The notes under the pieces are model-generated. The model was not told where the DNA came from. It saw only the letters and a list, made by a program, of their open reading frames with translations, and did no database searches. Positions 1-4,283 of a stretch of DNA of 7,738 bases are shown here, in pieces; position 1 is the stretch's first letter, and each line of letters opens with the position of its first letter. Made by a program: the position numbers and the translations under genes. This DNA comes from Gammaproteobacteria bacterium (GTDB lineage: Bacteria; Pseudomonadota; Gammaproteobacteria; Enterobacterales; Alteromonadaceae), in contig JAIXSW010000102.1 of the NCBI GenBank assembly GCA_027484495.1, positions 1 to 7,738 on the forward strand, read 5' to 3'.

Positions 1-40
1 CCAGCATTGCCCAACTCAGTTGTTTGACGTTCATTTTCAT
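1..40 (-). CDS. 5' end of a divergent gene, probably an exported protein (partial)
   Basis: Only the first 13 codons lie in the window; the gene runs off the left edge. It reads MKMNVKQLSWAML, a short lysine-containing stretch followed by the start of a hydrophobic run, which is how a signal peptide or N-terminal membrane anchor often begins. The start at base 40 is chosen because AGGAGG (complement of 47-52) sits six bases upstream, an almost ideal Shine-Dalgarno. A second ATG two codons in (base 34) is possible but less well placed. The gene is divergent from the GlxA-type regulator at 133-1113, and such regulators often control their divergent neighbour, so this may be its target. The function cannot be read from 13 residues. 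Confidence 0.7.
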   Translation of the reverse strand, partial: MKMNVKQLSWAML

Positions 41-46
41 AATCCA

Positions 47-52
47 CCTCCT
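47..52 (-). promoter_or_regulatory. Strong ribosome binding site of the divergent partial gene
   Basis: On the minus strand this is AGGAGG, a full match to the anti-Shine-Dalgarno core, six bases before the ATG at base 40. It is what shows that the left edge holds a real gene start. Confidence 0.75.
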
Positions 53-56
53 GTTG

Positions 57-69
57 ACTGAGCCTCAGT
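57..69. promoter_or_regulatory. Perfect palindrome in the divergent spacer, candidate operator
   Basis: ACTGAG C CTCAGT is a perfect six-base inverted repeat around one central base. It lies in the 92-base spacer between the divergent partial gene and the GlxA-type regulator, just upstream of the partial gene's ribosome binding site and before the candidate promoter of the regulator. Its position suits a site for a dimeric regulator controlling one or both genes. AraC-family proteins more often bind direct repeats, so the binding protein is not established. Confidence 0.35.
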
Positions 70-97
70 TTAACTTGCTGGATATTTGCGCTATAGT
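69..97 (+). promoter_or_regulatory. Candidate sigma70-type promoter for the GlxA-type regulator
   Basis: TATAGT at 92-97 matches the -10 consensus at five of six positions. TTTAAC at 69-74, spaced 17 bases away, is a poor -35 (three of six). The start codon is 35 bases downstream of the -10. The same CTATAG core also reads as a possible -10 on the opposite strand, so the two divergent promoters may overlap. A weak -35 is common at activator-dependent or autoregulated promoters. This is prediction by eye only. Confidence 0.3.
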
Positions 98-132
98 GGC
101 AATATTGACATTTAAAGTGCAGAAAGTGACAA

Positions 133-1113
133 ATGAAGACATTGCTGGTACTGGTATATCCCGGAGTGGCGCTTGGACATTTAACCGGCATGGCTGAAGT
201 ATTCCGCTTTGCCAATCAACTGGCGCAATATCTGGATCCTCTTAATTTCAAACCGCGCTATCAGGTGCAGTTTTACCATTTGACTGGAGCCAGCAGTTAT
301 CAGTCCGATGGACTGCAGATCGCCTGCATTGACCAACCCCCAGCCCAGATAGACGCCTTATTAATCCCAGGTAATTACGCACATCAGGCACCTGAGCTGG
401 AGCAGGTGATGACGCTGTTCCGTGCCCGCAAGGACTGGTTCGCCGATCTGCAGCAACAAGGTACCTTGCTAGCTGCGGGTTGTAATGGCAGCTTCGCGCT
501 GGCGGCGACTGGTTTATTAGATGGTGGTGAAGCGACAACGTGCTGGTTTCTGGCTGAGTACTTTCAGCAGCGGTTTCCTCAGGTACTTCTGAAAGCGGAA
601 GCAAGTGTCAGCCGCAGCGGCAGTTGTCTGACCGCTGGTGCGACGACGGCTTATCTGCAACTTTGTTTACAATTGATCTCTGAATTCGACGGCGTGCGCT
701 TTAGCAGCCAGCTGGCCAAAGTGCTGCTGGTAGAGCCGTCGTTGCACAGTCAGGCGCCATTTTTGTCGGTGCAACAGTTGGTCAGCCATCAGGACGAACG
801 AATTGCAGCGGTACAGAGTTATCTGCGTAAACATCTGGCAGAGCCACTCGACTTGCAGCAACTTGCGCAACGCTTTGCCATGAGTGGACGGACCTTGATC
901 CGGCGTTTTAAATCTGCCACCGGCGATACCCCGATGGCCTGGCTACAAAAATTACGCATCGATAAAGCGAAGAACCTGCTGGAAACCACGATGATGCCGC
1001 TGGAACAGCTGACGCAGCAGGTTGGCTACGAAGATGTGTCTTCGTTTCGAAAATTGTTCCAGCAATATACCCAAATGACGCCAAAGGCCTATCGCAACCA
1101 CTTTTTTCAATAG
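133..1113 (+). CDS. GlxA-family transcriptional regulator (DJ-1/PfpI-like domain + AraC HTH)
   Basis: This 326-residue protein is a normal length for the family and is probably a cytoplasmic DNA-binding regulator. Residues 1 to about 185 form a class I glutamine-amidotransferase-like (DJ-1/PfpI) sensor domain. Seen here are the N-terminal beta strand LLVLVYPGV, the nucleophile-elbow region AAGCNGSFALAATGLLDG with Cys117, the ATTCWFLAEYFQQRFP block (residues 134-149) and a SCLTAGATTAYLQL segment (164-177). Residues about 222-326 are a two-helix-turn-helix AraC domain: the first motif is LAQRFAMSGRTLIRRF and the second is VGYEDVSSFRKLFQQYTQMTP, the usual AraC signature region. In GlxA regulators the first domain is thought to sense a ligand and is not normally an active amidase or protease. 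The ATG at 133 has only a weak upstream AGAAAG, but it starts exactly at the conserved first strand. The gene is divergent from the partial gene at 1-40, a plausible target. It points towards the liu operon but is separated from it by another gene and a terminator, so a link to leucine metabolism is not indicated. The ligand is unknown. Confidence 0.9.
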   Translation: MKTLLVLVYPGVALGHLTGMAEVFRFANQLAQYLDPLNFKPRYQVQFYHLTGASSYQSDGLQIACIDQPPAQIDALLIPGNYAHQAPELEQVMTLFRARKDWFADLQQQGTLLAAGCNGSFALAATGLLDGGEATTCWFLAEYFQQRFPQVLLKAEASVSRSGSCLTAGATTAYLQLCLQLISEFDGVRFSSQLAKVLLVEPSLHSQAPFLSVQQLVSHQDERIAAVQSYLRKHLAEPLDLQQLAQRFAMSGRTLIRRFKSATGDTPMAWLQKLRIDKAKNLLETTMMPLEQLTQQVGYEDVSSFRKLFQQYTQMTPKAYRNHFFQ

Positions 1114-1229
1114 AAATTACCGAGGGGCGATTTTTTCTGCAATCAAAAGGTAAATTTAACTAAATTGTCTCGCGTAAAAATGCTGGCGTGATACTATTTT
1201 GTTAAATAATCGCTATTAATTGCTTCCAT
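1114..1229. other. Intergenic spacer between the regulator and the PH-like protein gene
   Basis: These 116 AT-rich bases hold no open frame of note and no RNA gene that can be recognised. No convincing hairpin-plus-T-tract terminator follows the regulator's TAG, although a T6 run occurs at 1131-1136 behind a GC-rich stretch. A candidate extended -10 is described separately. Confidence 0.5.
1189..1197 (+). promoter_or_regulatory. Candidate extended -10 promoter of the PH-like protein gene
   Basis: TGATACTAT has the TG-n extension followed by TACTAT, which matches the -10 consensus at four of six positions. It lies 32 bases before the ATG at 1230. TTGTCT at 1165-1170 is too far away (21 bases) to act as a normal -35. 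It suggests the downstream gene can be transcribed on its own, but the call is weak. Confidence 0.3.
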
Positions 1230-1733
1230 ATGGCTGTGTTTGAAATTAGCTGGCAGTTGTATCTACTGCTGTTCTGTTGTGTCGTGGGTGTGCCGGTCAT
1301 CAGTATCTGGAGCTGGTGTCATTGGGCAAAGCGGCCGTTAAAGCCGGCCTTATGGTCTTTAGTCGGTTCGACTGCAGTGTTTATGGGGCTGACCTGGGCC
1401 ATCAGCAGTAACAGCGTTACGATAGAAGAGAATCACCTGGCACTAAAAGCCGGTTTTTATCAGGCACATATCGACAATATTTCTCTCGCCAGCAGCGCAG
1501 TCCACATCATGCCGCTTGATCAACTCGGTGAATATACGCCGGAGATCGCAGTCAACGGTATCCGCCTGCCGGGCTATCAGGTCGGCTGGTATCTGTTACA
1601 CAATCGAAAACTGGCGTTTGTGATGCTGATCGGTTCTCTCGATGAAGTGAGTCTGGTCCGCTCTGGTGATATGACGGCGGTTGTCGGCGGCAACTTGTTC
1701 AGTGGTGGTGGCCGTATGGTGCCTGCCAAATGA
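1230..1733 (+). CDS. Small membrane protein with C-terminal bacterial PH-like (bPH_5-type) domain
   Basis: This 167-residue protein has no assigned role. Two hydrophobic segments (about residues 9-28 and 39-58) are joined by a basic loop, HWAKRPLK. By the positive-inside rule that loop is cytoplasmic, which would put the roughly 110-residue C-terminal domain in the periplasm. Residues about 107-152 (beginning VNGIRLPGYQVGWYLLHNRK) resemble the Pfam family bPH_5 (PF10882). That family has a conserved G-x-R-x-P-G turn, a G-(Y/W)-(F/Y) strand, a basic turn and hydrophobic strands in a PH-like fold. The assignment is from memory of the motif and is moderately secure. The ATG at 1230 has no clear Shine-Dalgarno, but an in-frame stop at 1203-1205 leaves no better start upstream. 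The gene stands alone: regulator gene on the left, bidirectional terminator and convergent operon on the right. The C-terminus is glycine-rich (GGNLFSGGG). It could be an accessory or sensing membrane protein; no enzymatic motif is visible. Confidence 0.75.
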   Translation: MAVFEISWQLYLLLFCCVVGVPVISIWSWCHWAKRPLKPALWSLVGSTAVFMGLTWAISSNSVTIEENHLALKAGFYQAHIDNISLASSAVHIMPLDQLGEYTPEIAVNGIRLPGYQVGWYLLHNRKLAFVMLIGSLDEVSLVRSGDMTAVVGGNLFSGGGRMVPAK

Positions 1734-1762
1734 GACTGCAGCACACCGGATCCGCCTGCTAT

Positions 1763-1785
1763 AAAAAAGCGTCTGGAACGTTTTT
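1763..1785 (+). terminator. Weak imperfect hairpin with A and T flanks
   Basis: A-run, G bulge, CGT, five-base loop, ACG and T5 can pair as a short stem downstream of the PH-like protein gene. With only three GC-region pairs it is much weaker than the terminator at 1794-1821. At best it is a minor first terminator for the plus-strand gene. Confidence 0.2.
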
Positions 1786-1793
1786 CAACAATT

Positions 1794-1821
1794 AAAAAAG
1801 GTCGCAACGGCGACCTTTTTT
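1794..1821. terminator. Bidirectional Rho-independent terminator
   Basis: A6, then GGTCGC, loop AACG, then GCGACC and T6. The stem is a perfect six-pair GC-rich helix extended by six A-T pairs, and it gives a T-run after the hairpin on either strand. It lies between the convergent PH-like protein gene (stop at 1733) and scoB (stop at 1839), 17 bases past scoB, so it should end both transcripts, including the whole liu-sco operon. Confidence 0.92.
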
Positions 1822-1838
1822 ATTAGTACGTTCTCACA

Positions 1839-2498
1839 TCAGGCAAAGTGCATTTCCGGCACGTCACCGGCAATGATTAAACGCCCGGCAGTTTTTTGTT
1901 GGATCTCCTCGACTGATACACCAGGTGCACGTTCCAGTAAATGGAAAGCACCATCGCGTACTTCCAGCACCGCCAAATCAGTGACAATTTTCTTCACGCA
2001 ACCGACGCCGGTCAGCGGCAAAGTACAATGGTCGAGTAACTTCGAGCTGCCGTATTTGTCGGCGTGAGTCATGGTGACCACGATATTCTGCGCGCCTGCG
2101 ACTAAGTCCATCGCGCCGCCCATGCCTTTGACCAGTTTGCCAGGGATCATCCAGCTGGCGATATTGCCATTCTGGTCGACTTCAAAAGCGCCTAACACGG
2201 TCAAATCAACATGACCGCCGCGGATCATGGCAAAACTTTCCGCAGAGGAGAAAATCGCTGCACCTTTGATGGCTGTGACCGTTTCTTTGCCGGCGTTGAT
2301 CATATCAGCGTCGACTTCTGCATCGGTTGGATAAGGCCCCATACCAAGCAAACCGTTTTCCGACTGCAGCATCACTTCGATACCGGCCGGCACATAGTTG
2401 GCGACCAGGGTTGGGATGCCGATACCAAGGTTGACGTAATAACCATCCTTTAATTCTTGTGCGACACGCATCGCGACTTGTTCACGTGATAAAGCCAT
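1839..2498 (-). CDS. scoB: Succinyl-CoA:3-ketoacid (acetoacetate) CoA-transferase, subunit B
   Basis: This 219-residue subunit carries the catalytic glutamate of a heteromeric class I CoA-transferase (SCOT-type, cytoplasmic). With ScoA it moves CoA from succinyl-CoA to acetoacetate, giving acetoacetyl-CoA and succinate. The signature LQSENGLLGMGPYP (residues 44-57) contains the expected active-site Glu47, which in this family forms the glutamyl-CoA thioester. The N-terminal VNLGIGIPTLVANY (22-35), the GGHVDLTVLGAFEVD block (94-108) and KGMGGAMDLVAGA (124-136) are all typical of SCOT B subunits. Length is normal. The start at 2498 is set by AAGGAG six bases upstream, and that site overlaps the scoA stop codon. 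An in-frame extension to 2549 would run back inside scoA and is rejected. It is the last gene of the operon, followed by the terminator at 1794-1821. AtoA/AtoD-type acetoacetate transferases are relatives; succinyl-CoA as donor is inferred from similarity and context. Confidence 0.93.
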   Translation of the reverse strand: MALSREQVAMRVAQELKDGYYVNLGIGIPTLVANYVPAGIEVMLQSENGLLGMGPYPTDAEVDADMINAGKETVTAIKGAAIFSSAESFAMIRGGHVDLTVLGAFEVDQNGNIASWMIPGKLVKGMGGAMDLVAGAQNIVVTMTHADKYGSSKLLDHCTLPLTGVGCVKKIVTDLAVLEVRDGAFHLLERAPGVSVEEIQQKTAGRLIIAGDVPEMHFA

Positions 2499-2504
2499 GA
2501 CGTT

Positions 2505-2510
2505 CTCCTT
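2505..2510 (-). promoter_or_regulatory. Ribosome binding site of scoB overlapping the scoA stop
   Basis: AAGGAG on the minus strand lies six bases before the scoB ATG. The TAA of scoA shares its first bases, so a ribosome ending on scoA is already on the scoB initiation site. This favours equal production of the two subunits and fixes the scoB start. Confidence 0.75.
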
Positions 2511-3210
2511 AATCCTTGCGAACCATGCGACGTTCGATGCGTTTTTCAAAGTTACCTTTGATCACGCGCTGTACATAAATGCCTGGCGTGTGAATTTCTG
2601 TCGGCGACAATTCACCTGGCTCAACGATTTCTTCCACTTCTGCCACGGTAATTTTACCGGCAGTGGCGACCATCGGGTTGAAGTTCATCGCAGTGTGGCG
2701 AAAGACCAGATTGCCGTACCGGTCTGCTTTCCAGGCGCGGACAATGGCGAAATCACCGGTGATGGATGGCTCCAGCACATAGTTACGGCCATTGATTTCA
2801 CGGGTTTCTTTGCCTTCAGCGACGGGCGTGCCGTAGCCGGTTGCGGTGAAGAAGGCCGGGATCCCAGCGCCGCCAGCCCGAATTTTTTCTGCCAGTGTGC
2901 CTTGCGGCGTCAGTTCAACTTCTAATTCGCCGGATAACAGTTGTTTTTCAAACAGCGCGTTTTCGCCTACATAAGACGCCACCATTTTTTTGATCTGGCG
3001 GTCTTCCAGTAAAATGCCGAGGCCAAAACCGTCAACGCCGCAGTTATTGGAGACCACGGTTAAATCACGGGTGCCCATTTTTTTGATTTGGCTAATCAGG
3101 CCTTCCGGGATACCGCATAAACCGAAACCTCCAGCGATCACCGTCATACCGTCGGTCAGACCTGCTAAGGCTTCGTCGTAGCTGTGCACGACTTTGTTAA
3201 ACCCTGCCAT
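2509..3210 (-). CDS. scoA: Succinyl-CoA:3-ketoacid (acetoacetate) CoA-transferase, subunit A
   Basis: This 233-residue partner of ScoB has the usual length of SCOT A subunits. The CoA-transferase family 1 signature is at residues 20-35 (DGMTVIAGGFGLCGIP). Other family blocks are VVSNNCGVDGFGLGILL (52-68), the GTLAEKIRAGGAGIPAF region (104-120) and TGDFAIVRAWKADRYGN (151-167). The start at 3210 is preferred because GAGGAAG (complement of 3215-3221) lies just upstream and because the family begins at MAGFNKVV. The frame stays open upstream to a GTG at 3366 that overlaps liuE by 34 bases. The extra 52 residues look unlike the family (low complexity, alanine-rich end) and are not included. With ScoB it uses the acetoacetate released by LiuE, completing leucine breakdown to central metabolites. 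It is in the same operon as liuE but separated from it by 122 bases, the only long gap in the operon. Confidence 0.92.
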   Translation of the reverse strand: MAGFNKVVHSYDEALAGLTDGMTVIAGGFGLCGIPEGLISQIKKMGTRDLTVVSNNCGVDGFGLGILLEDRQIKKMVASYVGENALFEKQLLSGELEVELTPQGTLAEKIRAGGAGIPAFFTATGYGTPVAEGKETREINGRNYVLEPSITGDFAIVRAWKADRYGNLVFRHTAMNFNPMVATAGKITVAEVEEIVEPGELSPTEIHTPGIYVQRVIKGNFEKRIERRMVRKD

Positions 3211-3332
3211 TGCTCTTCCTCTGTTGTGTAGGGCGGCCGCAGCGGGGCGACCGGTGTTGTTGTCTTTAACTTGTTGTTTGTAATTCGTCGTCAGAAATTT
3301 ATTTGGTGCCGGAGCTGACGTGATGATCCGGT
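3211..3332 (-). other. liuE-scoA intergenic region with hairpin and CA-repeat leader
   Basis: This 122-base spacer is long for the operon, whose other gaps are 14 bases or less. Read in the direction of transcription, it starts with an AT-rich stretch (AAATAAATTT near 3299). CA-rich unpaired sequence follows, including AACAACAA (complement of 3271-3278) and ACAACAACA (complement of 3255-3263). Then comes a possible hairpin, CGGTCG with an eight-base loop and CGGCCG (3248-3253 pairing with 3234-3239, one G-U pair), and finally the scoA ribosome binding site. No T-run follows the hairpin, so it is not an intrinsic terminator. No promoter with good -35 and -10 boxes was found. The region may set scoAB expression separately from liu, or may only be an RNA-processing or stability element. 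Confidence 0.4.
3215..3221 (-). promoter_or_regulatory. Ribosome binding site that decides the scoA start
   Basis: GAGGAAG on the minus strand is close to the ATG at 3210, with the AGGA core six bases away. The alternative GTG at 3366 has only a weak AAGG upstream. Confidence 0.7.
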
Positions 3333-4283
3333 TTACTCCGCGGATAACGCCGCATTTTGCTGACACTTCGCCTTGAGCGCCAATCCTACTTTAGAACTAG
3401 GTTGCTTCCCGAGCGCCGCTGTGATGGCCCAGCCCGCGCGGGCGAGGCTTTGTAACTCAACGCCATGGCTAATGCCAAGACCGTTCAGCAAATACACCAC
3501 ATCTTCAGTGGCAACATTGCCTGACGCGCCGGCGGCGTAAGGACAACCACCGAGACCGGCCACAGCGCTGTCAATCACAGCGATACCGCGGCTTAGCGCG
3601 ACGTAAATATTTGTTAACGCCTGACCGTAAGTGTCATGAAAATGTATCGCGGTCTTTTCTAAGGGCACGACGGCCAGTACCGCATCCAGCATCGCCGACA
3701 CGCTCGCCGGTGTACCAACACCGATAGTGTCGCCGAGTGAAATTTCATAGCAGCCCATGTCCAGCAGTGCTTTGGCCACGCGCGCAACATCGGCAGGCGT
3801 GACTGGACCCTGATAAGGGCAACCAACCACACAAGACACATAACCCCGCACCCGCACACCGTCAGCTTTTGCTGCGGCCAACACCGGCGCAAACCGGGCC
3901 AGACTCTCATCAATCGAACAATTGATATTTTTTTGCGAAAAAGCTTCCGATGCGGCGCCAAAAATCGCGACTTCATCGGCACCCGCGGCGCGCGCCGCCT
4001 GATAGCCTTGCAGATTGGGCGTCAGTGCCGCGTAGGTGACACCGGTTTTACGGCTGATACCACTAAACACTTGGCCTGAATCAGCCATTTGCGGTACCCA
4101 CTTCGGGCTGACAAAAGCGCCGGTTTCGATGGTCGTAAGGCCGGCGTCTGCCAATGCTTCGACCAGCGCAATTTTAGCCGCTAGTGGCACCGCGACTTCG
4201 TTTTGTAAACCATCCCGCGGGCCTACTTCGACAATGCGCACGCTCGACGGGAACTGAGCGCTGTTTGCATTCGTGATGTTCAT
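3333..4283 (-). CDS. liuE: Hydroxymethylglutaryl-CoA lyase
   Basis: LiuE cleaves (S)-3-hydroxy-3-methylglutaryl-CoA to acetyl-CoA and acetoacetate, the last step of the liu pathway. The 316-residue length fits bacterial HMG-CoA lyases. The TIM-barrel (HMGL-like, DRE-type metallolyase) begins with VEVGPRDGLQNE, where Arg23 and Asp24 are the catalytic arginine and a metal ligand. GDTIGVGTP (184-192) and HFHDTYGQAL (His214 and His216 as metal ligands) follow. The signature GLGGCPYAAGASGNVATEDV (243-262) includes the catalytic Cys247 and the metal-site Asn256. These residues are all intact, so it should be active with Mg2+ or Mn2+. The start ATG at 4283 overlaps the liuD stop as ATGA, with GGAG (complement of 4291-4294) seven bases upstream inside liuD, so translation is probably coupled to liuD. 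Its product acetoacetate is the substrate of ScoAB encoded next. Confidence 0.96.
   Translation of the reverse strand: MNITNANSAQFPSSVRIVEVGPRDGLQNEVAVPLAAKIALVEALADAGLTTIETGAFVSPKWVPQMADSGQVFSGISRKTGVTYAALTPNLQGYQAARAAGADEVAIFGAASEAFSQKNINCSIDESLARFAPVLAAAKADGVRVRGYVSCVVGCPYQGPVTPADVARVAKALLDMGCYEISLGDTIGVGTPASVSAMLDAVLAVVPLEKTAIHFHDTYGQALTNIYVALSRGIAVIDSAVAGLGGCPYAAGASGNVATEDVVYLLNGLGISHGVELQSLARAGWAITAALGKQPSSKVGLALKAKCQQNAALSAE

Noticed and set aside
1114..1140. Possible terminator after the GlxA-type regulator
   Set aside because: A T6 run follows a GC-rich stretch, but no stem of more than about four pairs can be formed directly before it.
2499..2549. Extended scoB start inside scoA
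   Set aside because: The frame is open to 2549, but the ribosome binding site AAGGAG and the family's N-terminus (MALSREQVAMRVA) fix the start at 2498.
2497..2925. A 142-codon plus-strand open frame opposite scoA
   Set aside because: It is antisense to well-conserved scoA, with Phe/His/Asp-rich composition typical of a shadow frame and no supporting signals.
3234..3253. Hairpin upstream of scoA as an intrinsic terminator or attenuator
   Set aside because: The stem is only six pairs with one G-U, and no T-run follows on the transcribed strand. It is kept only as part of the gap description. The GCGGCCGC inside it is a self-complementary octamer that may be chance.
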